Positions 46,501-57,700 of a stretch of 64,000 nt of DNA are shown one piece after another. The position numbers were made by a program, and so were the translations under genes. Within the stretch, counting starts at the first letter, position 1; each line of letters opens with the position of its first letter. Source of the stretch: Flavobacteriia bacterium. GTDB lineage: Bacteria > Bacteroidota > Bacteroidia > Flavobacteriales_D > Crocinitomicaceae. The notes below the pieces were generated by a model that searched no databases, was not told the origin of the DNA, and was given only the letters and a program-made list of their open reading frames with translations. The stretch lies in contig JACPDW010000015.1 in assembly GCA_016183815.1 (NCBI GenBank), forward strand, positions 1 through 64,000, given 5' to 3'.

Positions 46501-49197
46501 AGTTGGGTTAAAAGGAATCCCATCTAAAATTCCATTATTCCATGAATATGAGTAAATACCATTTGATGTTAAAGTAACGGCATCTCCTTCACAAACAGTT
46601 AAATCTGGTCCAGCAGAAAATATAGGTAAACCATTTACACCGATATAGATATTGTCAGAATTTGAACAACCATTTACATCAGTTCCAATTACATTATACC
46701 ATTGACCAAAATTTATTGTAAAAGGAACTCCGTTTAATATGCCATTATCCCAAACATAAGTATCAGCACCCTGACCAAACAAAGAAGTTTCGCTTCCTTC
46801 ACACACATTGTAATCACTACCTGCATCAACATTAGGTAAAGGATTGACTGTAACAGTTATTGGTGCAGAAGTAGCAGAACAACCATTAATATCTGTAACT
46901 GTTACAGTGTGGCTGCTACTTCCATAAACAAAGATGGAAGAATTAAAATCACCATTACTCCACAAATAAGAAACAGCAGGATCTGAAACTAATTCTACGA
47001 AATTCCCATCACAAAAGGATAAATTTCCGTTATGAGTTATATTTGGAGTTGGCAGTGCATAAACACCCACTGTAACATAAGCAGTATCCACACAACCATT
47101 GAAATCAGTACCAATTACATTATATTCCGTATTAATATTTGGTGAAACAGTAATTGAAGTGGTAGTTTCTGTTGTTGACCACAAGTAACTATCACCACCA
47201 GAAGCATTTAAAGTAATGCCGTCTCCATCACATATATAAAGCACAGGACCACCAGCGTCTATAATTGGCAAGTTATTCATGTTGATATATATTGCATCCG
47301 TATTGGAACAACCATTTAAATCTGTTCCAACAACTGAAAACCACGAAGAAGAAACTGGTGCAAATGAAACACCATCTATAACTCCATTATCCCATGCATA
47401 AGTTACATTGGCATCCCCAGACCCAGATAAAGTTACAGATTCACTTTGGCAAATAGTAATATCAGCACCGGCATCAACAATAGGTAAAGGGTGAGCAATA
47501 GCAGTAATTAAAAAATCATTTGTTAAGCAATTATTATCATTTGCTTGTACATAAAATGGGATTGATGTAGAAATAAAAATATCAAGAGTATCACCATAAC
47601 CAACAATATTCCCGCCACTTCCTGGAGGATTGTCATACCAAGTATAATAACCTGATCCATTTGTAGTTGTAGTAGTTAGTTGTACTGTTCCGAAGTCACA
47701 CACTTCAGTACTATTCCCTGTAGAAATTGTATAGGATGAAAAAGTTACTGGACCAGAGACGGGTATTGTGTCATACCCATCAGATATAAAAAAAGTTAAA
47801 GTACTGGTACCACTCGAAGTGTTATTAACTTGAACATCAAAAAATGTTCTCCCATCTAAAAAACTAATAGGATAATAACTAATATCAACATCATCAATTA
47901 CTAATTCATCACTAGAAATTACACCAACTATCTGTAATGGATCTTTGTTTACATCCCATAATGAAAACTCACTAAACAAACTAATTGGAGTTGAAGTTGT
48001 ACAAAGTGTGTTTTGAAATACACCATTAATTGAGTCTAAGTGTGGAGTAGTATTTAAAATTTTTAAAACATAATTTGCAGTCATAGAATTATAATAACTT
48101 GCTACATATTTTTTTGTTATTTCATTATATGATACATCAAAAAATGAAGTATTATTCTCATTTATTGCGAAAATTTCTGAACCAACGGGACCTACTATAT
48201 CCCAAGTGTCTGTACCAAAATTTTTTTCAATCACTTTAATATGGTTATTAGTGCTTGAAATATCTTGTGAAAAATTACTAAATAAAATGTGTTTATTTGT
48301 TCCAGATGATTGACCTATAGAATTATAAGGCGGAAAATAATCACCTGATAAAGAAGTAAAATTCAAATTTCCATTGGTTAAAGTAATATCAACTTTATTT
48401 CCCATATTATCTTCAGAAATCACAGACATTTTATTAGTTCTATTACTGTTCGAAATGGTTGTTTCCATTAAAACAACATTTGGTCCATTATAAACAATAC
48501 CATTTGGAGAATTATCAAAAGTTATAAAACTAATATTATCTTTATGTGTTTTAATTAATTGTAGTTCACTTGTTGAACCATCTCCAGAAATAAACCAAAG
48601 TGTGTCACCTTGAACCTCCATTTGAAAAGTGTACAATGATTTGCCTAAAAACTGTGGGATTGAGTAATTATCAAAATCATCTGTAAATGAATTATATTTG
48701 CTCAAATGATAATCAATTCCATTCGCATCAGGGATAAAATAATAATGTTGTCCAATTGATGTAGTTTTAAAATCATAAGAAGAGTAGTTCATGAATGAAG
48801 TGTTGGTAGTCCTATAATCAACAAAAACAGATCCAGATTCAATTCTGTATAAATTAAAAAGAGTATAAATACCTGATTCACTTAAAACTGATGCATAGAT
48901 TACATCATCTACATAATCCAATTTAATTTCACCTGGAAAAGACATGAATGAATCAGAATAAACATAATCCCAGCTTTGTGAAGAATGGTTATAACTGTCA
49001 ACTTGAAATATATCGTTTGTTCCGTTAAAATAAATATAAATACAATAAATCTTACCATCATTAGTACTTTGATACTTAAAAGAATTCGCACCAAAAGTTA
49101 TTAAGTTCTGTGGTGGATTAATATTTCTCCAATCGCTTTGTGCAAAAAACACAAACTGGACAGATAAAAACAAAGAAATTAATAGAAAATTTTTCAT
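43576..49197 (-). CDS. Giant T9SS-secreted surface protein with Ig-like and SprB-like repeats
   Basis: 1873 residues. Signal peptide MKNFLLISLFLSVQFVFFA. Residues about 569-1286 contain ten Ig-like repeats of about 70 residues with the pattern P-VDAGAD-(S/T)-C-G---TL-GSGA--Y-W-NGV-DG-PF-P---Y-V-GTD-NGC-N-D-I-V-VN-L. About 1286-1590 are four SprB-like repeats, then a fibronectin-like region (TTTNLVVWEKVQTSGISHYK), the linker ESFERSRSNKNRGLFNPG and a T9SS sorting domain (about 1795-1873). The 350 C-terminal residues are paralogous to those of the next gene. Probably a filamentous surface adhesin; no enzyme domain seen. Confidence 0.87.
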   Translation of the reverse strand: MKNFLLISLFLSVQFVFFAQSDWRNINPPQNLITFGANSFKYQSTNDGKIYCIYIYFNGTNDIFQVDSYNHSSQSWDYVYSDSFMSFPGEIKLDYVDDVIYASVLSESGIYTLFNLYRIESGSVFVDYRTTNTSFMNYSSYDFKTTSIGQHYYFIPDANGIDYHLSKYNSFTDDFDNYSIPQFLGKSLYTFQMEVQGDTLWFISGDGSTSELQLIKTHKDNISFITFDNSPNGIVYNGPNVVLMETTISNSNRTNKMSVISEDNMGNKVDITLTNGNLNFTSLSGDYFPPYNSIGQSSGTNKHILFSNFSQDISSTNNHIKVIEKNFGTDTWDIVGPVGSEIFAINENNTSFFDVSYNEITKKYVASYYNSMTANYVLKILNTTPHLDSINGVFQNTLCTTSTPISLFSEFSLWDVNKDPLQIVGVISSDELVIDDVDISYYPISFLDGRTFFDVQVNNTSSGTSTLTFFISDGYDTIPVSGPVTFSSYTISTGNSTEVCDFGTVQLTTTTTNGSGYYTWYDNPPGSGGNIVGYGDTLDIFISTSIPFYVQANDNNCLTNDFLITAIAHPLPIVDAGADITICQSESVTLSGSGDANVTYAWDNGVIDGVSFAPVSSSWFSVVGTDLNGCSNTDAIYINMNNLPIIDAGGPVLYICDGDGITLNASGGDSYLWSTTETTTSITVSPNINTEYNVIGTDFNGCVDTAYVTVGVYALPTPNITHNGNLSFCDGNFVELVSDPAVSYLWSNGDFNSSIFVYGSSSHTVTVTDINGCSATSAPITVTVNPLPNVDAGSDYNVCEGSETSLFGQGADTYVWDNGILNGVPFTINFGQWYNVIGTDVNGCSNSDNIYIGVNGLPIFSAGPDLTVCEGDAVTLTSNGIYSYSWNNGILDGIPFNPTVTSEYVLTATDINGCQNNDTMIVVVNPLPIANITQNGNLIFCEGNSVELTADIADYYSWSTDEVGQTIIVTQSGSYTVTVYNQFGCSAISNPIDVVVNTLPVVDAGADFSVCEGQSTTLNGSGAANLTWSGGVIDGIPFTPLISDMYLLTGTDANGCEGQDYIYLTVDAVPVVDAGADFTKCFGEEITLFGSGADTYVWSNGIVDGVPFTPNLGLNTFALTGYIGNCESTDLIDVLVSPLPNINAGSDINICSGAFITLSGSGGDVYYWDNGVVDQLPFQPLSSNTYVVTGYDANNCQNSDTINVTVNSSPTITVDPTTEVCSGEQKTLNANSTGQIYWYQFAVGGSPIETGNTYLTPNLFSTSTFYAEAFENGCFSSREPIVVNVNELPIVELTGTNTLCGENNGSASAQISGGSSPYDVYWSTGQIDVLTLTDLGAGVYYIFVEDANACSTISSVSVNPSGVEITPTLTNVNCFGEQSGSISLDVQGFGSNVSYLWNTGDNSSTLQNIPAGAYNVTIYGDAGCEASASFEITQANEIVLSSSITPSTCGNSNGAIDVEVAGGNGSFNYVWNSGQTSQDITNIGSGIYSLTATDQNSCSKTIDFYLTDSDAPTVFGNITPVDCNQNNGAIQLDIIPYNGDLIDNISWSNGATTEDISDLLPGYYTSIITTQNNCVYANGWTVMPVKPQTQEICLVSVDSLTTTNLVVWEKVQTSGISHYKIYRETDQANEYLHVGTVDFDLISVFNDVVASPKIKSWRYKLSAIDDCGTESNLSSHHKTIHLTTTNLGVSGTKITWDFYEGNLAFSSYNLWRYTEEFGWENIANLATNVTNYTDNIPYSTIGLDYMLEVELDVLCTAQVWRAESFERSRSNKNRGLFNPGFGTGHPNNEVIELNSTTNNIKIYPNPFESNLTIFVEGNYNSFIQILDISGKECESFGCTSGLNSYNLSKLENGIYFVSFPDKSGFKNIKIIKQ

Positions 49198-49236
49198 ACG
49201 CTCAATAAATAAGACTCAAAAAAAGTAATTTACCCC

Positions 49237-49269
49237 CAAAAGTAAGAAAAATATTTATTAGTTGGCAAA
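49237..49269 (-). promoter_or_regulatory. Bacteroidota-type promoter for the two T9SS surface protein genes
   Basis: On the minus strand TTTG (49269-49266), 21 bases, then TACTTTTG (49244-49237), followed by a 39-nt stretch to the ATG at 49197. Confidence 0.55.
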
Positions 49270-49323
49270 AAAATGTTTATAATATGTAAAATTTTTCATT
49301 TTGTCGATGATAAAATTAATTCT

Positions 49324-50688
49324 TTAGTTTGAAAAAATAATTTTAACTACTTCCTGAATTTGTTGGCAAGGAACGATTTCAATTGAATATTTTTTCTTAT
49401 CTAGATTTTTTGTATAACTAGAAATAAAAATTGAGGTAAATCCTAATTTTTCAGCTTCAGATATTCTTTGTTCTATTCTATTTACTGGACGAATTTCACC
49501 TGAAAGTCCCACCTCAGCAGCAAAACAATAATTCGTTTTTATTGCTAAATCTGCATTTGAAGACATTATAGCACAAACCATTGCTAAATCTATTGCTGGA
49601 TCTTCAACTTTTATTCCTCCTGCAATATTTACAAAAACATCTTTTGATGCTAATCTAAAACCACATTTTTTTTCTAGAACAGCTAGAAGCATATTTAATC
49701 TTCTTTGGTCAAAACCTGTTGAAATTCTTTGTGGCGTACCATAAACTGCAGTGCTTACAAGAGCTTGTACCTCAATCATTAAAGGTCTAATCCCCTCCAA
49801 AGTCGATGCAATAGCCACTCCACTCAATTCTTTGTTTCTGTTTGAAATTAAAATTTCGGAAGGATTATCAACGGGCAACAAGCCATTACCTTGCATTTCA
49901 TAGATTCCAAGTTCATTAGTACTCCCAAATCTATTTTTAACCGTTCTTAATAAACGATAAACGTAATTTCTATCCCCATCAAAATGAACAACAACATCTA
50001 CCATGTGTTCGAGAACTTTTGGACCCGCCAAAGTTCCTTCTTTAGTAATATGACCAATTAGCCAAACAGAAATATGATTTTGTTTTGCATATCTGAGTAA
50101 TTGACCAGTACATTCTTTAATTTGTGAAATACTTCCAGGAGATGAATCAATGTCTTGACTGAATAATGTTTGAATAGAGTCAATTATTAACAAATCGGGC
50201 AATAATTCTTCAGATTGATTTAAAATATAATGTAAATTTGTTTCAGTGAGTATAAAACAACTTTCATTTTTTATACCAATTCTATCTGCCCTCATTTTAA
50301 TTTGTTGTTCACTTTCCTCTCCTGAAATGTAAAGTGTTTTAAGGTTTTTTTCTTGAATTGCCGTTTGAAGTAATAAAGTAGATTTACCGATTCCTGGTTC
50401 ACCGCCAAACAAAACGACTGAGCCGGGCACCATTCCCAATCCTAAAACACGATTGAGTTCTTTATCGGATAAAATTTTTCTTTCAAAGGATTTTTTCTCA
50501 ATTTTTAAAATATTTTCAGCTTTAGCACTTTTATTATTGTTTTTGTTAAACAATGAGGTTGTTGAACTTTTTTCTATAACTTCTTCAACAAAAGTGTTCC
50601 ATTGAGTGCATGAAGGACATTTGCCTAACCATTTAGAAGTTTGATGACCACAATTTTGACAAAAGTAGGCAGATTTAATTTTTGACAT
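49324..50688 (-). CDS. radA: DNA repair protein RadA
   Basis: 454 residues, normal length. N-terminal zinc finger FCQNCGHQTSKWLGKCPSCTQW; RecA-like ATPase with Walker A GGEPGIGKSTLLLQ; the RadA-specific KNRFG motif (TVKNRFGSTNELG); and a C-terminal Lon-like domain (VNIAGGIKVEDPAIDLAMVCAIMSS, AEVGLSGEIRPV). It is a DNA-branch-migration helicase for recombination intermediates. Its start overlaps the preceding gene's end by 14 bp. Confidence 0.96.
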   Translation of the reverse strand: MSKIKSAYFCQNCGHQTSKWLGKCPSCTQWNTFVEEVIEKSSTTSLFNKNNNKSAKAENILKIEKKSFERKILSDKELNRVLGLGMVPGSVVLFGGEPGIGKSTLLLQTAIQEKNLKTLYISGEESEQQIKMRADRIGIKNESCFILTETNLHYILNQSEELLPDLLIIDSIQTLFSQDIDSSPGSISQIKECTGQLLRYAKQNHISVWLIGHITKEGTLAGPKVLEHMVDVVVHFDGDRNYVYRLLRTVKNRFGSTNELGIYEMQGNGLLPVDNPSEILISNRNKELSGVAIASTLEGIRPLMIEVQALVSTAVYGTPQRISTGFDQRRLNMLLAVLEKKCGFRLASKDVFVNIAGGIKVEDPAIDLAMVCAIMSSNADLAIKTNYCFAAEVGLSGEIRPVNRIEQRISEAEKLGFTSIFISSYTKNLDKKKYSIEIVPCQQIQEVVKIIFSN

Positions 50689-51040
50689 TTGACGAGTTTA
50701 AATTTTCTTTCACTTTTTTAGGTAAAGAATTAAAAATTAATTGATAAGAATGATTAATTAATTCAATAAGAAATACATCCTTTACATCTCCATAGAGTAA
50801 AATAGTATTCCAATGCTTTTTATTCATGTGATATCCAGGCTGAATAGAATGATAACAAGACCTTAATTCAAGAGCATATTCTGGTTCACATTTTAAGTTA
50901 ACACTTTCAAAAAGAGTGATATTAGTAAGTGCAAAAATTTTCCCTCCACATTTAAAAACCAATGTTTCGTTATCAAAAGGAAAGCACTCATCAACAAAAC
51001 CCAATGAAAGGCAATAATTTCTAAAGGATTCAAGGGTCAT
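50675..51040 (-). CDS. MmcQ/YjbR family protein
   Basis: 121 residues, the usual family length. Family pattern: LESFRNYCLSLGFVDECFPFDNETLVFKCGGKIFALTNI, then KCEPEYALELRSCYHSIQPGYHMNKKHWNTILL. These CyaY-like-fold proteins are proposed DNA-binding proteins, without settled function. It is translationally coupled to radA (14-bp overlap) and divergent from the response regulator. Confidence 0.9.
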   Translation of the reverse strand: MTLESFRNYCLSLGFVDECFPFDNETLVFKCGGKIFALTNITLFESVNLKCEPEYALELRSCYHSIQPGYHMNKKHWNTILLYGDVKDVFLIELINHSYQLIFNSLPKKVKENLNSSNVKN

Positions 51041-51095
51041 AAAACTTTTTTAAACAAAATTAAAATTTTATATTTAACTTCGTACAATAAACACA

Positions 51096-51767
51096 ATGAA
51101 TAAAATTTTAATCATTGACGACGAGGAAGATATCTTGACCTTGTTAAAATATAATTTAGAAAAAGAAGGATTTTTAGTTGAAACAGCTGAAAACGGAATT
51201 CTTGGTTTAGAAAAAGCCAAAAAAAAAGTCCCTGATTTAATACTTTTAGACGTAATGATGCCCCAGATGGATGGAGTTGAGGTCTGCGAGATGTTACGTT
51301 CTGATACTGATTTTAACAGTACCATTATTTGTTTTTTAACGGCTAGAAATGAAGATTATTCTCAAATTGCTGGTTTAGAAGCAGGTGCTGATGACTATAT
51401 ATCTAAACCTGTTAAACCAAGATTATTGATAACCAGAATTAACGCTTTACTTAGAAGGAAAAACAATTTAAATAATTCTTTAAATTCATCAGAATCTTTC
51501 ATAATTAATCGAGAAAAATACATTGTCATAAAAAATGACGTAGAATTAAGTTTACCAAAAAAGGAATTTGAATTAATAGCTTTATTAGCAAGCAAACCTA
51601 ATTCTGTTTTTGAGAGAAATTACATTTTAGAAAAAGTTTGGGGAAATGATATTGTTGTTGGAGATAGAACGATTGATGTTCACATAAGAAAACTTAGAGA
51701 AAAAATAGGTAATGAATACATCAAAACCATTAAAGGAGTTGGGTATAAGTTCGAATATCTCGCTTAG
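51096..51767 (+). CDS. OmpR/PhoB-family response regulator, no adjacent kinase
   Basis: 223 residues. Receiver domain with IDDEED, phosphorylation site Asp52 (LILLDVMMPQMDG), FLTARNED and the Lys in ISKPVKPRLL. C-terminal winged helix (about 128-223) with KKEFELIALLASKPNSVFER and DRTIDVHIRKLREKIGNEYIKTIKGVGYKFE. It would control transcription as a phosphorylated dimer. No histidine kinase is encoded beside it, so its partner lies elsewhere; resemblance to PhoB is general only. Confidence 0.93.
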   Translation: MNKILIIDDEEDILTLLKYNLEKEGFLVETAENGILGLEKAKKKVPDLILLDVMMPQMDGVEVCEMLRSDTDFNSTIICFLTARNEDYSQIAGLEAGADDYISKPVKPRLLITRINALLRRKNNLNNSLNSSESFIINREKYIVIKNDVELSLPKKEFELIALLASKPNSVFERNYILEKVWGNDIVVGDRTIDVHIRKLREKIGNEYIKTIKGVGYKFEYLA

Positions 51768-51793
51768 TATTTTTTATTAAAATTACTAATTTT

Positions 51794-54700
51794 CTATATT
51801 TTACTCAATTTATTAACGTATTTTGTGTTGTTCATTTCCACTACAACATAATACAATCCTATTGTATCTATTTGAAACTCATAATTAGCTGTTCCTTTTA
51901 AAAGTGAATTTTTTTCGAAAACTTTAACAATTTTACCAAGTGCGTCAGTAATATATACACTAATTTTTTCTTCACTATTTAAATTTAATTGGATATTACT
52001 TGTCTTTTCAAAAGGATTGGGATAACACAAAAATGTAAATGATGAATTATTTTCATTCAAATTTAAACCTCCAATTTGTAAAGTAAAAGGTATATCTTTT
52101 GAACATGAATTAATCATATAATGTAAATTACAATTATAAACCCCTGGAGCAGAAAAAAAATGCGTAGGGTCTGATTCTAGCGAGCCTGTTCCATCTCCAA
52201 ATGTCCATTCATAATTGGCATCTATTTGACCATTTGAATGAAAATTAATAATTGAATCTGTTAAAAATATACCTGAAATGTTTACATTAATGTTTAAATC
52301 TTCGACATCTACATCAATAGTATAATATATTTCATCTGTTCCAAAAGGATTGCTAACATTTAAAACTACATAATACGTTCCACTTGTAGTATAGATGTGT
52401 GTAGGATTTTCTTCATAAGAAACGTTCCCATCTCCAAAGTCCCAACTATACATACTTGAATATGATGATGAATTTTCAAACTGAACTACACCATCACATA
52501 GTGTTGAATTTGAATAAGTAAAATTTGCAATAGGATAATTAATCTCACTTAACACAGTTACTTTGTAGTCTTCTGTTTCACCAAAAACGTTTCCAGTTAA
52601 ACATGCTTCAGTTATTATTGTTGGTGAAACTATAACTCTTAAACGCAAATCTGTATTTAAAACTATATTTTCTGACAAAGTAAAGTTTCCGTATGCACTA
52701 TAGTAGTCAATACCACTATCAAGTAATTCATCTGTAGTAAATATACCATCATTGTTTTTGTCTAAATATATAGAAAAATAATTAGGTTCAGATGTATTAT
52801 TAAAATAAATAGAGTAACTATAATTTTCGCCTTGATACAAATCAGTTTCAAGTGAACAACTTAAATCACTATAAGAATATTGTTGTTGTGCATAATTATA
52901 TATGTCAGCAAAATCAAAACTTTGTATTCCTTGATTTTGATTATAAATATTGTTCGGAATACACGCATTGGTTAATGTAGAAATTTGATCAACTAAAACC
53001 TCATCACTTGAAACATTACATCCAAAAGAATTACAAGTGGTTAGAGTAACTGTATAATTTCCAAAATCTGAAAAGACATGATAAGGATTTAATTCAATGG
53101 AAGTTGTTCCATCACCAAAATCCCAAAGATAAGTTGATGGTGAATTATAGCTTTCATTTGTAAAACTTAAAACATTAGAGCAACCATTACTCATATAAGT
53201 AAATTCAGAACATGCTTCACTACTAACATTCATTGTAATGATTATATTTTGAGTGGGCATTAAAGGATCATTCGTATTTATTATTAAAGTATCAATATGG
53301 GCACCTCCTTCTAAACCTAATGAATTGAAGGATAAAACAACTTCTTGGTTCATACCTTGTTCAACATTACCTTCAGACTGTGAAACACTAACCCATTCAT
53401 TATTTGAGTTTAAAGAATAGTTGATAGCATTGAACAAAATCTTTTGATTATTTGTATCTTGAACTAGATAATCATATCCTAAATAAATAACTTTTCCGTT
53501 TCCAAAAGGTTTGTGGCCAACAACTGGATAATTATCATTGTAGTAAGTTATTACATTGACAAAGTCAGGGTCGTAAGTTTCAAGAAAGCTAGTGTTTGTT
53601 GAGGAAAAGAAGATATTTGGTAAGCCCTCAGCTAAAGGATCATTTGGAAATTGATTATTTAAATAATCGTAATAAATACTGTAACTATAGGCGTAATCAA
53701 ATAAACCTAATTGCATTTCTCTGTTAGAATAAGAGGTGCATAAAATAATGTTTCCTCCATTGTTCAAATAATTTTGAATTACATTAGCATAAGATGAATA
53801 ATTTATATAATTCTGATTGTATGGAAAAACAACAACATCTTTATTTTGTAATAAATTTTCTAACTCTGTGGGTGAGGTTGTAGTTGTTAATGTTATATTT
53901 GGATTTTCAAAATTATCTTCAATAATTTCCGTCATATTACTAATTATATTTGAACTTACTCCATTATTATAAAATAAAATATCAGATTGATCAGAAATTA
54001 AATTCCATTCCAAATTGGCTACTCCTGAATTGCTAATAATTACACTTTGATTTGTAGTTGACCCACAAGCATTTAATTCAATATTGATTGCAGTAGGCGA
54101 AATGTTAGCAATTGGTGGCTCGATAGATAAACCTGTTAAACAAATATTCAAAGTTTCATCATTATTAAATAGAGTAAGATTTCCATTTTGATTTCCTAAT
54201 GAATTTGGATGAAAATTGACTATTAAACTATTTTGAGACCACGGAATAATAGAATCAAAAGCAGATACAAGTTCAAATGAAGAATTGTCAATCAAAATAC
54301 TATCAATAATTAGAGTTTTACATCCATTATTAAATACAATTAAAGTATCTTGAGCGTTCCCATTTAAAAAAGTATCTGGAAAATTCAAACAGTTTTCATT
54401 AACAGCAATTTCAGCATCACCATTAATAGTGATATTTGCTTGAATAGAAACAATTAGTTGATTTGGGTCATTAGTATTAATAACAATATTTTCACTATAT
54501 GTTCCAGCATAATATCCTTGTGAAGAAAGCGTTACATAAACTGTACTAGATTCACCCGAATGTAAAGTATCAGATTGATATGAAGAATTGTTTAATAAAT
54601 TTTGAATAACACTTTCGTGAAGAAGAACATTTTGAGTAAGTTTAATATTATTTGAGTCTAAATTTTGCAAAGTAAATCCTATAAAATAAATTTTACCTGA

Positions 54701-57700
54701 ATCTTGCTCTTTGTAAGAAAAACAAGAATAGTCACTATACTCTTCTAAAGTAATTAAATTATTTGAATTATTCACATCATAAATCGCGTTAAAAGTAGTT
54801 TGATTACTTGAATTAAAAGTATTTGGTAACCCGTTAACTAATTCATGACTTGGTTCAGATAATACAACAGGGTATGGATAATCAATTGTTGAACCAGAAT
54901 AACCATTAAATAATTGCAAATCAAATATATTTGACATTGTATAATAATCTTCTGACCCGAAAGCTATTACTTTTTTGCCATTAGATATAAAATTTTCAAC
55001 ACTATTAGTAAGAACTGAATAGTCAAAATAAGTTAAGTGATTTGATGAGGGAAATAATAATATTTCCTTATCTGAAAGTTCGTTAGAAAATTCTGTAGTA
55101 TTTCCATTAAAAGTATATTCTTCAATTGTGATATGTGGATTATTTTGAAGAATTGATAGTAAATTTTGATATTTTATACTGTTGTTTTCAATACCATTTT
55201 TTAAAATTAAAAGGTCGATTTGTTCATATTGATTGCTTTCATTTAAGGTATAAATTAAATCGCCACTTCCAGTATTTGAAATAATTATAGGTACAATTAC
55301 TGAATCACCACAAACTATTGTTTCTTCTATTAAGTTTGAAGAAATATCAACAATAGGTGGATCTTGAACTATAATCTGTTGATAAACAGTATCTGTAGTA
55401 GTGCAATTACTAGTTATAAGTTGAATTGTATATTCACCACTTTGGTTAAAAATATGACTAGAATTAAAATCATTGGATAAAGTACCATCACCAAAATCCC
55501 AAATAGATGAAAAGGCATCTGGGTTGGATGTATTGGTAAATGTTACTTCAGTATTTAAAGGTGGATTTAAATTTGAAACAGAAAAGCTAGCTTGAATTGG
55601 TTCACTAGAATATAATTCTGAACTCCAAGTTGCTGTCCAACCAGAATAGGATTGATAATAATTTGAAGTCCAATGCAGATAAATTTTTCCTGTGTTGCTA
55701 GTTACTGATAAATTATCATAATAATCGGAGCTCCATAATAAATTTGAATTGCCTTCAGAACCATCGTAGATGTATAAATAGTCCTCATAATTCATTAAAT
55801 CTAATTCACTAAAAGTTAATGTTACTGAGGAGGCACAGTCTGGAGCAATGAGTAGTGAGCAATTTTCATTTAATTGATAATTTCCGTCAATTCCACCTGA
55901 ATCGTACAATAAACCAGAAGGATTTGAGGTTTCATTTATACCATTACACATGTTAATAAAATCACTTACTGTAATATAATCAATTTTTGTTATGCTGTCT
56001 TCTCCAAAAGAGTTAAATACTTTTAATTGAACAGTATATGTTCCCAAAGAACTATAGCTTACAATTGGATTTTGATCAGTACTATTTGTAATATTAGCTC
56101 CTTCAAATGTCCAAAGCCATGAAGTAGGAACATGTTGAGAAATATCGAACATTTGAACTGGAGTATTGATATTCACTGTTGGATATGGTGTGTAAAAATT
56201 GGCAATTGGTGGTTCGGTATTTTCAATAAAAAACAAAGTATAATCTTCTGCTTGACCATAAAACAAATTATCACAGGCAGAGGATATTGTATTATAATAA
56301 TCTATCATAAAACGAACACGAAGAGGGGTGTTTAAAGGTATATTTGGAGAGGTGGTAATTGTTCCAGAAATAGTATTAGAATTAGTTTGATCTTCAAAGA
56401 CTAATTCATTTTGTTCAAACAATCCATTATTATTTAAATCTATCCAACAGTTTACATTTACATTTTCGCTGTAATTATTAAAAAGCTGTAATTGGAAAGG
56501 AACGATGTCGCCAGCTACCAAAGTTGTCGATTGAGAGCATGTTAAATCCAAATAACCTTCTGTAGAATTTAAAGTAGAATTATTTATATTACCAATTTGT
56601 ACATTACTAATTCCATAATCAGAGTAAGGATATTCAGTTAGAGGGATACAACTTGTGTTCACTGGACCACCAAAATTTGTTATAGTGATAAAATTTTCTA
56701 CAAATAAAGTGTCACTTCCACTTGTGCCACATAATCCTGATGAAATAGAAATCAATTTCACGTCATATTCTCCTGGATTAAGATACGTATGACTAGGATT
56801 TTCATCAGTACTTATACTTCCATCTCCAAAATCCCAGATAAAAGACCCTGCATTTAAACTTAAATTGTTAAATTGAATGTCAGCTGGAATATAACAAGTA
56901 AATGTATTGTCTGCGGTAAAGTCAGCATAAACCGATGGATCAAATACCCCACCTACTCCAACAGCATACCAAGCATTAGTAACTTGAATCACTTCATTAG
57001 AACAAGCACCAAATAAATCTTCAGCAGCTTGAATAGAGAAATTTCTTGCATCAAAATGATTGCTGTTTGGAGTGAGATAATAAGCTAAATTTCTGTATGC
57101 AATTTTTGCTGCATTTTCAACACCAATTCCATCTACCGTATAGACATCACCTAAATCATTTGTTCCACTACCACCCATTGACAATAAATAAAACCAAAAA
57201 TTTTGAACACCACTATTGTTATGAACTTCATTGGGTTCGTTATAATACAAACCATTATAACAATCTGGATTCATAAATTCGTTTGGATTACTCATGTTTC
57301 TGAATGGGATTCCATTGATATTAAATTGTTCTCCCATTAAAAAATTTGCTGATGATGGGTTTTCAATATAATCAATCACTATTCCAAAAATATCACTAAA
57401 GGATTCATTTAATGCTCCTGATTCATCATAATATTCTAAACCAGCACTATATTCAGTAACCCCATGTGTAATCTCATGACCCACTACATCAATCGAAGTT
57501 AAAGGACCATATTCAACTCCATCACCATCACCATAAGTCATTCTTTCTCCGTCCCAAAAAGCATTTACAAAAGAATAATCATAATGAACATAAGATTTTA
57601 ATGGTGAACCACTATCGTCATAGGAATTTCTATCAAAATTGTTTTTATAGTAATTATAAGTTGCTTGAGTTCCATATTGAGCATCAAGAGCATACTGATC

